A model generated the notes under the pieces. It ran no database searches. It saw only the letters and a program-made list of their open reading frames with translations, and was not told the DNA's origin. Below are positions 8,897 to 17,931 of a stretch of 64,000 nt of DNA, in pieces; position 1 is the first letter of the stretch; the number at the start of each line of letters is the position of its first letter. The stretch is from Diaminobutyricimonas sp. LJ205. GTDB taxonomy: Bacteria; Actinomycetota; Actinomycetes; Actinomycetales; Microbacteriaceae. A program made the position numbers and the translations under genes. The stretch lies in the NCBI RefSeq assembly GCF_009755725.1, contig NZ_CP046619.1, forward strand, positions 1,364,001 through 1,428,000. Reading direction: 5' to 3'.

Positions 8897-10162
8897 GTGG
8901 CCCAAGAACCCAGCTGGGAGGACCTGTTCACGTCCGCCCATGACGAATCCCGGCCGACGGCCGCACCGCATCAGACGGCGGTGCAGCAGGCAGAGCCCGA
9001 CGCCGCGCCGACCAGCCGTCGGCAGGCCCGCCAGCAGCACCGGCCGGGCGGCGGTTCGCGCGGTGGGTCCAGGGGTCCGCGCGGCAAACGCCGGCTCGGC
9101 TGGCTGTGGGCGCTCATCTCGGTCGTCGCCTTCCTGGGCGTCGCGGCAGGCGCCGCATGGATGGTGTGGTCGAGCTATGAAGAGCAGATCCGCAGCGTGA
9201 TGGGGTGGGAACTGCCGAACGACTACGAAGGCACCGGCAACGGCGAGGAAGTGACCATCGTGATCACCGCCGGCGAGACCGGTTCGGATGTCGCGAACAG
9301 CCTGGTCAAGGCCGGCGTGACCATGACCTACGACGCGTTCTACGACCTGGCCGTGGCCGAGAACCCGACCTTCACCCCCGGCGCGTACGCGCTGCAGAAG
9401 GAGATGAGTGCCCGAGCAGCCCTTGATGCGTTGATGGATCCCGCCAACAAGGTCACTGCGAAGGCCACCATTCGTGAGGGCGTGACCCTGCAGACGGTGT
9501 TCACGGCGCTCAGCGAGAAAACGGGCGTGCCGATTGCCGATTACGAGGCGGCAGCCGCTGATCCGGCGGCATTCGGAGTACCGGCTGAAGCGCCAAGCCT
9601 TGAGGGGTACCTGTTCCCCGCCACCTACGAATTCGACCCCGGAGTCAGCGCCCACGATCAGATCGCGCGTTTGGTGGACACCATGATGCAGAAGCTGGAC
9701 GCGCTCGGCGTGGCCCCGGCTGACCGGCACCGGGTGGTGACGACTGCGTCCCTGATCCAGCGCGAAGCACGGATCGACGACGACTTCTTCAAGGTCTCGC
9801 GGGTGATCCAGAACCGGCTCGCCACCGGAATGATGCTGCAGTTCGATTCCACCTCGCACTACGGCTACGCGGTCACGCACGGCCAGAGCTCGGCCGGAGG
9901 CAGCGTCTTCACAACGGATGCCGAGCGCGCCGATCCGAACCCGTTCAACACCTATGCGCACACCGGTCTGCCAGTGGGTCCGATCGCCGCACCCGGCGAC
10001 GTTGCCCTGGACGCCGCTCTGCACCCGGCGGAGGGCACCTGGCTCTACTTCGTAACGGTCAACCTGGAGACAGGGGAGACGAAGTTCACGACGACGGGTG
10101 CCGAGCACAGTGCCGCCGTCACGGAACTGCGCGCGTGGTGCAAGACGTCGGAACTCTGCTGA
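8897..10162 (+). CDS. mltG: Endolytic murein transglycosylase MltG
   Basis: MltG cleaves nascent peptidoglycan strands and sets glycan chain length. The 421-residue product has a long hydrophilic cytoplasmic N-terminus with a Gly/Arg-rich stretch (about 50-66), one membrane segment (about 69-91, LWALISVVAFLGVAAGAAW) and an external YceG catalytic domain. The catalytic glutamate lies in the conserved ASLIQREARI segment, followed by VSRVIQNRL. The GTG at 8897 has an AAGGA site 5 bases upstream. The next gene, aroE, starts 4 bases after the stop, so this cell-wall enzyme heads or joins the shikimate cluster. Confidence 0.94.
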   Translation: MAQEPSWEDLFTSAHDESRPTAAPHQTAVQQAEPDAAPTSRRQARQQHRPGGGSRGGSRGPRGKRRLGWLWALISVVAFLGVAAGAAWMVWSSYEEQIRSVMGWELPNDYEGTGNGEEVTIVITAGETGSDVANSLVKAGVTMTYDAFYDLAVAENPTFTPGAYALQKEMSARAALDALMDPANKVTAKATIREGVTLQTVFTALSEKTGVPIADYEAAAADPAAFGVPAEAPSLEGYLFPATYEFDPGVSAHDQIARLVDTMMQKLDALGVAPADRHRVVTTASLIQREARIDDDFFKVSRVIQNRLATGMMLQFDSTSHYGYAVTHGQSSAGGSVFTTDAERADPNPFNTYAHTGLPVGPIAAPGDVALDAALHPAEGTWLYFVTVNLETGETKFTTTGAEHSAAVTELRAWCKTSELC

Positions 10163-10166
10163 CCCG

Positions 10167-11027
10167 ATGACCGCCGCTTCGACGACCACGCTTGCCGTGC
10201 TCGGTTCCCCGATCGAGCACTCGAAGTCACCCGCGTTGCACCTCGCCGCCTATCGCGCGCTCGGCCTTGACTGGCAGTACGGACAGGTCGAGATGACCGG
10301 CGACCGGCTGGCCGAGTTCATCCGGACTCGGGATGCGTCGTGGCGTGGTCTCTCGCTGACCATGCCGCTCAAGCAGGACGTGCTGCCGCTGCTGGACTCG
10401 ATCGATGACCGCGCCCGCCTGACCGGCGCCGCGAACACCCTGCTCTTCGACGACGGAATCAAGCGCGGCTTCAACACCGACATCGCCGGCATCACCGGGC
10501 CGTTCCGCGCCGCCGGGGTCACGCACCTCGACCGGGTGCTGATCCTCGGCGGCGGTGCCACCGCGGCATCCGCCCTCGTCGCCGTCTCCGAACTCGGCGC
10601 TGAGACGGTCACCATCGCGGTGCGCACGCCGGCGAAGGCGGCGCCGCTGGTCGAACTGGGCACGGCATGTGGGGTCACCGTGCACGTCGTCCCGCTAGGT
10701 GAGGCGCCGACCGTGCCCGCCGGCGCGGTGATCAGCACGCTGCCGAACGGGGCGCTGTACGCGCTGGAGTTCCCGCAGGACCTGCGTGCCGACGCCGTGT
10801 TGTTCGACGTGGCTTACGACCCGTGGCCGACCGCGCTGGCTTCGGCGTGGTCGGATGCCGCCGGGCGGGTGATTCCCGGCATCGAGATGCTGATCGGGCA
10901 GGCGCTGATCCAGGTGCGGGTGTTCGTCACCGGCGACCCGGACACGGTGCTGCCGGACGAAGACGCGGTGCACCAGGCGATGCGCGAGGCGGTGGGCGTC
11001 CGCCCCTCGCCGCTATGGGAAGATTGA
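10167..11027 (+). CDS. aroE: Shikimate dehydrogenase
   Basis: AroE reduces 3-dehydroshikimate to shikimate with NADPH in the aromatic amino-acid pathway. The product is 286 residues. Substrate-binding features are SPIEHSKSPALH at the N-terminus, the catalytic lysine in SLTMPLKQD, and NTDIAGI. The dinucleotide-binding glycine loop reads ILGGGATAAS. I chose the ATG at 10167, just after mltG, because it begins right before the conserved N-terminus. The frame extends further into mltG without family similarity. The clustered aroE-aroC-aroK-aroB order and tiny gaps indicate one operon. Confidence 0.95.
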   Translation: MTAASTTTLAVLGSPIEHSKSPALHLAAYRALGLDWQYGQVEMTGDRLAEFIRTRDASWRGLSLTMPLKQDVLPLLDSIDDRARLTGAANTLLFDDGIKRGFNTDIAGITGPFRAAGVTHLDRVLILGGGATAASALVAVSELGAETVTIAVRTPAKAAPLVELGTACGVTVHVVPLGEAPTVPAGAVISTLPNGALYALEFPQDLRADAVLFDVAYDPWPTALASAWSDAAGRVIPGIEMLIGQALIQVRVFVTGDPDTVLPDEDAVHQAMREAVGVRPSPLWED

Positions 11028-11030
11028 CCA

Positions 11031-12233
11031 ATGCTTCGTTGGTTGACCGCAGGTGAGTCGCACGGCCCCGAATTGATTGCCATCGTGGAGGGTCTGCCCG
11101 CCGGCGTTCCGGTCAGCCTCGACACGATCCGGGCGGATCTTGCCCGCCGCAAGCTCGGCTATGGCCGCGGCGCCCGCATGAAGTTCGAAGAGGATGAGCT
11201 GTCGCTGTCCGGCGGTGTCCGGCACGGTCTGAGCCAAGGCGGTCCGGTCGCGATCCGCGTGGGCAACACGGAGTGGCCGAAGTGGGTCGACGTGATGAGC
11301 GCGGAGCCGGTGGATCCTGCCGTGTTGAGCGGTGGCCGCGGTGCCCCGCTGACGCGGCCGCGTCCCGGCCACGCCGACCTGGTCGGCATGCAGAAGTACG
11401 GCTTCGATGAGGCCCGGCCGGTGCTTGAGCGCGCCAGCGCCCGCGAGACTGCGGCCCGGGTTGCGCTTGGTGCTGTCGCCCGCGGCTTCCTCGCCGAACT
11501 GGGCATCCGCTTGGTCAGCCACACCTTGTCGATCGGACCGGTGCGGGTACCTGAGGGCAGTCCACTGCCGTCTCCGGACGACGTCGGCACCCTGGACGCC
11601 GACCCGCTGCGCTGTTTCGATCCGGCCACGACCGAGGCGATGGTGGCCGAGGTCGACGCCGCCCACAAGGACGGTGACACGCTTGGCGGCATCGTCGAGG
11701 TGCTCGCCTACGGGCTGCCGCCCGGACTCGGCTCGTACGTGCACTGGGACCGTCGACTCGACGCCCAGCTCGCTGCCGCGCTGATGGGCATCCAGGCGAT
11801 CAAGGGTGTCGAGGTCGGCGACGGCTTCCTGACTACCACCCGCCGCGGGTCGGCCGCGCACGACGAGCTCGTCCGCGACGGCGAACTGATCTCGCGGCTG
11901 AGCGACAAGGCCGGCGGCACCGAGGGTGGCATGTCCACCGGCACCGTGCTGCGGGTTCGCGCCGGGATGAAGCCGATCGCGACCGTTCCGCACGCGCTGC
12001 GCACCATCGACGTGACCACGGGGGAGGCGGCATCCGCCCACCACCAGCGCTCGGATGTCTGCGCGGTGCCGGCATCCGGTGTCGTCGCCGAGGCGATGGT
12101 CGCGCTCGTACTGGCGAACTCGATGCTGGAGAAGTTCGGCGGTGACTCCCTGGCCGAGACTCGGCGGAACCTGGAGTCCTACCTGGCCTCGATCCCCGAG
12201 GTCATCCGCACCAGCACGGCGACCGGCGAGTAG
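11031..12233 (+). CDS. aroC: Chorismate synthase
   Basis: AroC converts EPSP to chorismate, using reduced FMN as cofactor, and closes the shikimate pathway. The product is 400 residues. Signature segments are the N-terminal [23 protein letters not shown], the Arg-rich [12 protein letters not shown], and [10 protein letters not shown] near the C-terminus. The ATG at 11031 lies 3 bases after the aroE stop, and aroK starts 3 bases downstream. Chorismate made here feeds trpE, 26 kb downstream in the same window. Confidence 0.97.
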   Translation: MLRWLTAGESHGPELIAIVEGLPAGVPVSLDTIRADLARRKLGYGRGARMKFEEDELSLSGGVRHGLSQGGPVAIRVGNTEWPKWVDVMSAEPVDPAVLSGGRGAPLTRPRPGHADLVGMQKYGFDEARPVLERASARETAARVALGAVARGFLAELGIRLVSHTLSIGPVRVPEGSPLPSPDDVGTLDADPLRCFDPATTEAMVAEVDAAHKDGDTLGGIVEVLAYGLPPGLGSYVHWDRRLDAQLAAALMGIQAIKGVEVGDGFLTTTRRGSAAHDELVRDGELISRLSDKAGGTEGGMSTGTVLRVRAGMKPIATVPHALRTIDVTTGEAASAHHQRSDVCAVPASGVVAEAMVALVLANSMLEKFGGDSLAETRRNLESYLASIPEVIRTSTATGE

Positions 12234-12236
12234 ACC

Positions 12237-12764
12237 GTGACCGCACGTCCGACGGCGGTCTTCATTGGCGCGCCAGGTTCTGGGAAGTCGCGGATCGGCA
12301 AGAAGGTGGCGCGCATCCTTGAGGTGCCGTTCATCGACACCGATACGCGAATCGCCGCCGAACACGGGGCGATCACCGAAATCTTCGCCACCCAGGGTGA
12401 GCAGCAGTTCCGCTTGCTGGAGCGGCGGGCAGTGGCCCAGGCGCTCACCGAGGAGGGCATTGTCTCGCTCGGTGGGGGAGCGGTCATCGACCCGGACACC
12501 CAGCTTGATCTCGCGTCGCAGCGGGTCGTGCTGCTGACCACCACGGCCGAGGCGGTCGCCGCGCGGCTCGCGAACGGCAAGCGGCCGCTGCTGAAAGACG
12601 GCGGCGTCGAGGCATGGAGCGCCCTGGTCGAATCCCGGCGCGCGATCTATGAGCGGCTGGCGACCCGCAGCTGGGACACCTCCACTCGGCCGATCGACGC
12701 CATCGCCGACGACATTGCCGCATGGCTGAAGGGCACTGCATTGCTGAAGGGCGCAACAGAATGA
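12237..12764 (+). CDS. aroK: Shikimate kinase
   Basis: AroK phosphorylates shikimate at the 3-hydroxyl with ATP. The 175-residue product shows the P-loop GAPGSGKSRIGKKVA, the substrate-binding DTDTRIA, the GGGAVID motif and the lid region NGKRPLLK. The GTG at 12237 starts right before the conserved strand. Its stop overlaps the aroB start by the ATGA tetranucleotide, so the two are translationally coupled. In some relatives the two are fused, but here they remain separate frames. Confidence 0.96.
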   Translation: MTARPTAVFIGAPGSGKSRIGKKVARILEVPFIDTDTRIAAEHGAITEIFATQGEQQFRLLERRAVAQALTEEGIVSLGGGAVIDPDTQLDLASQRVVLLTTTAEAVAARLANGKRPLLKDGGVEAWSALVESRRAIYERLATRSWDTSTRPIDAIADDIAAWLKGTALLKGATE

Positions 12765-13870
12765 GCGACAACACTGAGACCGGCACCAACACCGGTACCG
12801 ATATCACCGTGATCCCTGTCACCGGCGCCGACCCGTACGACGTGCGGATCGGCCGCGGACTGGTCGGCGATCTCGCCGAGCAGCTCGGCCAGAAGGTGCA
12901 GAAGGTGCTCATCGTGCACGCGCCGACCCTGGGCGCTCGGGCCGAGGCCCTGCGCGAGCAGCTCACCGGCCGGTACGAGGTGTTCCTGGCCGAGATTCCG
13001 GATGCCGAAACCGCCAAACGGGTCGAGGTCGCCGCGTTCTGCTGGCAGATCATGGGGCAGACCGACTTCACCCGCTCCGACGCGGTGGTCACCCTCGGCG
13101 GCGGAGCGACCACCGACCTCGGCGGGTTCGTCGCGGCGACCTGGCTGCGCGGGGTCAAGCTGATCCACATCCCGACCACGGTGCTGGGCATGGTCGACGC
13201 CGCGATCGGCGGCAAGACCGGCATCAACACCAACGAGGGCAAGAACCTCGTCGGCGCGTTCTACGCCCCAGCCGGTGTGCTGGTCGACCTCGACCTGCTC
13301 GACACGCTCCCGAAGAACGAGATCCTCGCCGGCTTCGCCGAGATCGTCAAGGCCGGCTTCATCGCCGAGCCGGAGATCCTCGACATCATCGAGGCGGATG
13401 TCGACGCGGTCACCGATCCGGCCACACCGCAGTTCCGTCGTGTCGTCGAACTGGCGATCGGGGTGAAGGCACGCGTTGTCGGCGTCGACTTCAAGGAGTC
13501 CGGGGAGCGCGAGATCCTCAACTACGGTCACACCCTCGGACACGCCATCGAGCACGCCGAGCGCTACCAGTGGCGGCACGGTGCCGCGATCTCGATCGGC
13601 ATGGTCTTCGCTGCCGAGCTGTCGCGGCTCACCGGGTCGCTGTCGGACGCCGCAGTGGACCGGCACCGGAGCATCCTCGAATCGCTGTCGCTGCCGACCA
13701 CCTACCCGGTCGGACGCTGGCGCACCCTGCTGGCGACCATGCAGCGCGACAAGAAGGCCCGCGGCAGCATGCTCCGCTTCATCGTGCTCGACGACATCGC
13801 CAGGCCGTCGGTGCTGACCGGTCCCGAGGAGGCGCTGCTGTTCGCCGCCTACCAGGAGATCGGCCGCTGA
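12761..13870 (+). CDS. aroB: 3-dehydroquinate synthase
   Basis: AroB cyclises DAHP to 3-dehydroquinate using NAD and a divalent metal. The product is 369 residues. Family motifs are GGGATTDLGGFVAATWLRG, IPTTVLGMVDAAIGGKTGIN, and the metal ligands in NYGHTLGHAIEH. A Thr/Asn-rich hydrophilic N-terminus of about 15 residues precedes the core. The ATG at 12761 forms ATGA with the aroK stop. It is the last gene of the aro cluster; efp follows after 99 bp with its own likely promoter. Confidence 0.97.
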   Translation: MSDNTETGTNTGTDITVIPVTGADPYDVRIGRGLVGDLAEQLGQKVQKVLIVHAPTLGARAEALREQLTGRYEVFLAEIPDAETAKRVEVAAFCWQIMGQTDFTRSDAVVTLGGGATTDLGGFVAATWLRGVKLIHIPTTVLGMVDAAIGGKTGINTNEGKNLVGAFYAPAGVLVDLDLLDTLPKNEILAGFAEIVKAGFIAEPEILDIIEADVDAVTDPATPQFRRVVELAIGVKARVVGVDFKESGEREILNYGHTLGHAIEHAERYQWRHGAAISIGMVFAAELSRLTGSLSDAAVDRHRSILESLSLPTTYPVGRWRTLLATMQRDKKARGSMLRFIVLDDIARPSVLTGPEEALLFAAYQEIGR

Positions 13871-13916
13871 ACAGCGGCTCGTCAGCGAACCTCCCGCGAT
13901 TGCGTCTAAACTGCTT

Positions 13917-13922
13917 CGCGGG
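13917..13922 (+). promoter_or_regulatory. Putative -10 box of efp
   Basis: TAAACT fits TANNNT. It lies 47 bases upstream of the efp start, in the 99-bp gap after aroB. A leader of about 40 bases is predicted. Confidence 0.4.
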
Positions 13923-13969
13923 CATTTACTGCCGACAGGCTTCTTCACAAACGGAAACGGATCACTCCA

Positions 13970-14533
13970 ATGGCTTCTACCGCTGACATCAAGAACGGCG
14001 TCGTCCTCAAGATCGACGGCCAGCTGTGGACGGTGATCGACTTCCAGCACGTGAAGCCCGGTAAGGGTGGCGCGTTCGTGCGCACCAAGATGAAGAACGT
14101 CGTCACCGGCAAGACCGTCGACAAGACCTACAACGCCGGCACCAAGGTCGACATCGAGAACGTCGACCGCCGCGACTACACCTACCTGTACAACGACGGC
14201 GACAACTTCGTCTTCATGGACCAGAGCGACTACGACCAGATCAACGTGCCCTCGACAGTGGTCGGCGATGCAGCCAACTTCATGCTCGAGAACCAGTCGG
14301 TCACCATCGCGATGAACAACGGCAACCCGCTGTACATCGAACTGCCGGCATCCGTCGTGCTCGAAGTGACCTACACCGAGCCCGGCCTGCAGGGCGACCG
14401 CTCAAGCGCTGGCACCAAGGCCGCCACCGTCGAGACCGGCTACGAGATCCAGGTTCCGCTGTTCCTTGAGACCGGCACCAAGGTCAAGGTCGACACCCGC
14501 ACCGGCGACTACCTTGGCCGTGTGAACGACTAG
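13970..14533 (+). CDS. efp: Translation elongation factor P
   Basis: EF-P relieves ribosome stalling at consecutive prolines. The product is 187 residues with the usual three-domain length. Domain I has the loop [14 protein letters not shown], with Lys32 at the position that is modified in E. coli. The C-terminal signature reads [12 protein letters not shown]. Actinobacterial EF-Ps commonly carry a PGKGP-type loop that works unmodified, and here the loop is PGKGG. The gene overlaps nusB by one base (TAGTG), and efp-nusB is a common actinobacterial pair. Confidence 0.97.
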   Translation: MASTADIKNGVVLKIDGQLWTVIDFQHVKPGKGGAFVRTKMKNVVTGKTVDKTYNAGTKVDIENVDRRDYTYLYNDGDNFVFMDQSDYDQINVPSTVVGDAANFMLENQSVTIAMNNGNPLYIELPASVVLEVTYTEPGLQGDRSSAGTKAATVETGYEIQVPLFLETGTKVKVDTRTGDYLGRVND

Positions 14534-14946
14534 TGTCAGCTCGCACCAAAGCGCGCAAGCGCGCCATTGACGTGCTCTATGTCGCGGATGTCCGGGAGCT
14601 TCCGATCGCGGATGTCTTCGCGGACGAGTCCCTCCGTGCCGCAGAGCAGCCGCAGCGCTCCTCGTCGTGGGGCTACGCCGCCGACATCATCAGCGGAGTC
14701 AACGAGCACAAGGACGAGATAGACGAACTGATCGAGACCTACGCCCAGGGTTGGACCCTCGCCCGCATGCCGGTGCTCGACCGCGCCATCCTGCGGATCG
14801 GCATCTGGGAGATCCTATACAACCCCGAGGTGCCGAACCCGGTCGCGATCGCCGAAGCCGTCGAATCGGCAACCGTGCTCTCCACCGATGATTCGGCCGG
14901 TTTCATCAACGGTCTGCTCGGCCGGATCGCGCAACTGAGCGCGTAA
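14533..14946 (+). CDS. nusB: Transcription antitermination factor NusB
   Basis: NusB pairs with NusE (S10) in the antitermination complex on rRNA operons. The product is 137 residues, all helical, starting RTKARKRAIDVLYVADVR and with the family segment MPVLDRAILRIGIWEIL. The GTG at 14533 shares a base with the efp stop codon, implying coupling. A hairpin begins at its stop codon. Confidence 0.95.
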   Translation: MSARTKARKRAIDVLYVADVRELPIADVFADESLRAAEQPQRSSSWGYAADIISGVNEHKDEIDELIETYAQGWTLARMPVLDRAILRIGIWEILYNPEVPNPVAIAEAVESATVLSTDDSAGFINGLLGRIAQLSA

Positions 14947-14971
14947 CATTTCGCCCTGGTGGGCGAATGTT
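14945..14971 (+). terminator. Hairpin at the nusB stop codon
   Basis: AACATT-T-CGCCC (14945-14956) pairs with GGGCG-AATGTT (14961-14971) around a TGGT loop: 11 pairs with one bulged T. It follows nusB immediately but has no T-run. The word TTTCGCCCTG inside it (14949-14958) recurs at 14980-14989, so a regulatory role for the ABC genes is also possible. Confidence 0.45.
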
Positions 14972-15001
14972 GCGCCGTGTTTCGCCCTGTTACGCGGCTG
15001 T

Positions 15002-15031
15002 TTGTCGGGCATCCGAACTCGGGAATAACGT
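15002..15031 (+). promoter_or_regulatory. Putative leaderless promoter of ABC importer operon
   Basis: TTGTCG (15002-15007, -35-like) is followed 18 bases later by TAACGT (15026-15031, fits TANNNT). The latter ends 7 bases before the GTG start at 15039, where no good ribosome-binding site exists. Confidence 0.45.
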
Positions 15032-15038
15032 CGCCCAT

Positions 15039-15869
15039 GTGACCCTCACCGCAACACCTAGACGCACCGCCAGCCGGGCACTGACCGTGACCCTGGACGG
15101 CGTCGGCCGCGTCTTCGGCAGCGAGGGCGGGCTGCGACCGGTGCTGCGGGATGTCTCCATCGACATCGCCGCCGGCGAGATCGTCGCCCTCCTCGGCCCG
15201 TCCGGCTGCGGCAAGTCGACCCTGCTGCGACAGATCAGCGGCCTCGACTTTCCCGACGTCGGTGTGGTCAGCATCGACGGCACCCGCGTCTCAGGCATCG
15301 ACGAGCGCAGCGCGGTCGCCTTCCAGGAGCCGCGACTGCTGCCCTGGCGAACCATCGAACGCAACATCGAACTCGGCCTGCCGAGGGGCACCGCGAAGAC
15401 CGCCGGCCGCGCCCGCGTCGCCGAACTGCTCCAACTGGTTGGACTCGACCATGCCAGCAAGCTGCGGCCGCGCGAGGTCTCCGGCGGCATGGCGCAGCGC
15501 GCCTCCCTGGCCCGCTCCCTGGCCCGCAACCCCGGCGTGCTCGTGCTCGACGAGCCGTTCGGCGCCCTGGACGCGCTCACCCGACTGCGCATGCAGGACC
15601 TGCTGCTCGACCTGCATGCTGCCGAACCGGCCACCATCGTGCTGGTCACCCATGACGTCGACGAGGCCCTCTACCTGGCCGATCGGGTGGTGCTGCTCGG
15701 CAGCGAGCCCGGTATCGACGGCGCGACCGTGCAGCGGATCGTCGCCGTCCCAGGCAGTCGCCCGCGGGACCGGGCCGATTCCCGGCTCGCCGAGCTGCGC
15801 GTCGAGCTCCTCGACGGCCTGGGCGTGCCCAGCCACCACGCGGCCGAGTACGCACCGGCACGGCACTGA
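15039..15869 (+). CDS. ABC importer ATP-binding protein, sulfonate/nitrate/taurine type
   Basis: This is the ATPase of a binding-protein-dependent importer. The 276-residue product has Walker A LLGPSGCGKSTLL, Q-loop AFQEPRLLPW, signature VSGGMAQRASLARSLA, Walker B VLVLDEPFGALDALTR and the H-loop VTHDVDEAL. This spacing and the LLPW after the Q-loop are typical of SsuB/TauB/NrtD-like ATPases. The GTG at 15039 gives VTLTATPRRTASRALTV. The frame is open further upstream without a better start. The binding protein and permease genes follow. The substrate cannot be read from sequence alone; aliphatic sulfonates are the most frequent annotation for such sets. Confidence 0.9.
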   Translation: MTLTATPRRTASRALTVTLDGVGRVFGSEGGLRPVLRDVSIDIAAGEIVALLGPSGCGKSTLLRQISGLDFPDVGVVSIDGTRVSGIDERSAVAFQEPRLLPWRTIERNIELGLPRGTAKTAGRARVAELLQLVGLDHASKLRPREVSGGMAQRASLARSLARNPGVLVLDEPFGALDALTRLRMQDLLLDLHAAEPATIVLVTHDVDEALYLADRVVLLGSEPGIDGATVQRIVAVPGSRPRDRADSRLAELRVELLDGLGVPSHHAAEYAPARH

Positions 15870-15935
15870 ACTTCCTGATCCGCAAACACCGCATCCACTC
15901 TGCACCGCAATCACTCAGCCACTGAAGGAACCCGA

Positions 15936-16973
15936 ATGAAGAATCGCTCCATTGTCAGCTTCGCGGCCATCGCCGCGGCCGGCGCTCTCGTGCTCAGCGG
16001 CTGCGCCGCAGGCGAAGGATCGGCCGTCACCCCCGCCGACGAGAACACCTCGGCCGAGGGCTGGTCGACCGACACCCTCAACATCGACTTCGCCACCTAC
16101 AACCCGCTCAGCCTGGTCATCAAGGAGCAGGGACTGCTCGAAGAGGCCCTTGGCGAGGACGTCACCGTCAACTGGCTGCAGTCAGCCGGATCGAACAAGG
16201 CCAACGAGGCGCTGCGCGCCGGAGCCATCGACGTGGGCTCGACCGCCGGGTCGGCTGCACTGCTGGCCCGTTCGAACGGCTCGCCGATCCAGGTCATCGA
16301 CATCTACTCGCAGCCTGAATGGGCCGCGATCGTCGTGCCCGCGGCATCCGACATCGACTCCGTCGAAGACCTCAAGGGCAAGTCCATCGCTGCCACCAAG
16401 GGCACCGACCCGTACTTCTTCCTGCTGCAGACCCTCGAAGAGGCCGGCATCGGCCAGGACGAGGTCGAGATCCAGAACCTGCAGCACGCCGACGGCAAGG
16501 CAGCACTCGAATCCGGCGCCGTCGACGCCTGGTCGGGGCTTGACCCGCTGATGGCCACCAGTGAGATCACCGCAGGCTCGAAGCTCATCTACCGCAACAT
16601 CGACTTCAACACCTACGGCTTCCTGAACGCCACCGAGCAGTTCATCACCGACCACGCCGACGTCGCCCAGGTCGTCGTCAACGCCTACGAGAAGGCACGC
16701 GAGTGGGCGCAGGAGAACCCGGACGAGACCGCCGCGATCCTCGCCGAGGTCGCCGGCATCGACCTCGCCATCGCCGAGAAGGTGCTGCTCGAGCGCACCG
16801 TGCTCGACCTGGATCCGGTTCCCGGCAAGACCCAGCGTGACGTGCTCGAGATCGTCGGCCCGATCTTCGTCGAGTCCGGTGATGTCGCCAACCAGCAGCT
16901 CATCGACGACGCACTCGACGCGCTGTTCAACGACACCTTCGCGAAGAAGGCTGACGCTTCGGCGATCGGATGA
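15936..16973 (+). CDS. ABC importer substrate-binding lipoprotein
   Basis: The 345-residue product begins with a lipoprotein signal peptide (MKNRSIVSFAAIAAAG, lipobox LSGC with Cys23), so it should be tethered outside the membrane. The body has the NMT1/SsuA-like periplasmic-binding fold: TYNPLSLVIKEQGLLEEALG near the start, GAIDVGSTAGSAALLA and KGKSIAATKGTDPYFFLL. It delivers substrate to the adjoining permease. Sulfonate, taurine, nitrate and thiamine-precursor binders share this fold, so the ligand is open. Its stop overlaps the permease start as ATGA. Confidence 0.88.
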   Translation: MKNRSIVSFAAIAAAGALVLSGCAAGEGSAVTPADENTSAEGWSTDTLNIDFATYNPLSLVIKEQGLLEEALGEDVTVNWLQSAGSNKANEALRAGAIDVGSTAGSAALLARSNGSPIQVIDIYSQPEWAAIVVPAASDIDSVEDLKGKSIAATKGTDPYFFLLQTLEEAGIGQDEVEIQNLQHADGKAALESGAVDAWSGLDPLMATSEITAGSKLIYRNIDFNTYGFLNATEQFITDHADVAQVVVNAYEKAREWAQENPDETAAILAEVAGIDLAIAEKVLLERTVLDLDPVPGKTQRDVLEIVGPIFVESGDVANQQLIDDALDALFNDTFAKKADASAIG

Positions 16974-17800
16974 CCATGAGCAACATCGAGCACGAGGTGG
17001 CGGGCGCTGAACAGCGTCCCGCCACCTCGGCGCGTTCCACGAAAACGTCCGCCCGCGGATGGCTGATCCTCGGCGGCGCGGTCGTGCCGGTGCTGCTGCT
17101 GTTCATCTGGTGGGCACTGTCGGCATCCGGCGCGGTGCCCGCGTACCGGCTGCCGTCCCCGGTCTCCGTCTGGCAGGCGGCGGTGGACATGACCGCTGAT
17201 GGCACGCTTGGCACGCACGTGGCCATCTCCACGCAGCGTGTGCTGCTCGGCTTCCTCATCGGTTCGCTCGTCGGGCTGCTGCTCGGCGCGACCGTCGGCC
17301 TCTCGAAGTTCGCGAACATCCTGCTCGCGCCCACCATCGGCGGATTCCGCGCGGTACCGTCGCTGGCCTGGGTGCCGCTGCTCACGCTCTACGTGGGCAT
17401 CAACGAGGACTCCAAGGTCATCCTGATTGCCATTGGTGCGCTGTTCCCGGTGTACACGACGGTGTCAGGAGCGCTTCGCCACGTCGACGCGCACCTGGTT
17501 GAACTTGGCCGCACCTACGGCCTCGGTCGCGTGCAGCTTCTGCAGCAAGTGCAGCTGCCCGCGATCATCCCGAGCATCGTCTCCGGACTGCGGCTCGCCC
17601 TGGCGCAGGCCTGGTTGTTCCTGGTCGCTGGCGAGCTGCTCGGCGCCGCCATGGGACTCGGCTTCCTGCTGACCGACTCGCAGAACAACGGCCGCATTGA
17701 CCGGATGTTCCTGACGATCATCCTGCTGGCGGTGCTCGGCAAGACCACCGACGCCCTCATCGGCCTGCTCGAGAAGTACCTGCTCAAGCGCTGGGGTTAG
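16970..17800 (+). CDS. ABC importer permease, SsuC/TauC type
   Basis: The 276-residue integral membrane protein has about six predicted segments (first near residues 28-48, ILGGAVVPVLLLFIWWAL). The cytoplasmic EAA-like loop reads ELGRTYGLGRVQLLQQVQLP, which docks to the ATPase. The ATG at 16970 overlaps the binding-protein stop (ATGA). An alternative ATG lies at 16976. With the two upstream genes it completes one importer placed between nusB and pyrR, which are usually near neighbours in Actinobacteria. Confidence 0.9.
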   Translation: MTMSNIEHEVAGAEQRPATSARSTKTSARGWLILGGAVVPVLLLFIWWALSASGAVPAYRLPSPVSVWQAAVDMTADGTLGTHVAISTQRVLLGFLIGSLVGLLLGATVGLSKFANILLAPTIGGFRAVPSLAWVPLLTLYVGINEDSKVILIAIGALFPVYTTVSGALRHVDAHLVELGRTYGLGRVQLLQQVQLPAIIPSIVSGLRLALAQAWLFLVAGELLGAAMGLGFLLTDSQNNGRIDRMFLTIILLAVLGKTTDALIGLLEKYLLKRWG

Positions 17801-17842
17801 ACCGCCTCCGCTCCCGCTCACTCGCGGCGCTCGATTGCCGCG

Positions 17843-17868
17843 CCGGCCCACGACTTCACCTGGGCCGG
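17843..17868 (+). terminator. Hairpin downstream of ABC permease
   Basis: A perfect 8-bp stem (CCGGCCCA 17843-17850, TGGGCCGG 17861-17868) has a 10-base loop. It lies 42 bp after the permease stop and before the pyrR promoter. No T-run follows, so terminator function is plausible only. Confidence 0.45.
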
Positions 17869-17907
17869 TGCGCCAATCGGGTGCCGCGAGCGGGGTCGCC
17901 GCACCTG

Positions 17908-17913
17908 TATGCT
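17908..17913 (+). promoter_or_regulatory. Putative -10 box of pyr operon
   Basis: TATGCT fits TANNNT and lies 58 bases before the pyrR ATG. A start near 17920 would place the whole PyrR-binding hairpin in the leader. No clear -35 box is visible. Confidence 0.45.
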
Positions 17914-17931
17914 TGATCGCGGTAACAGACA

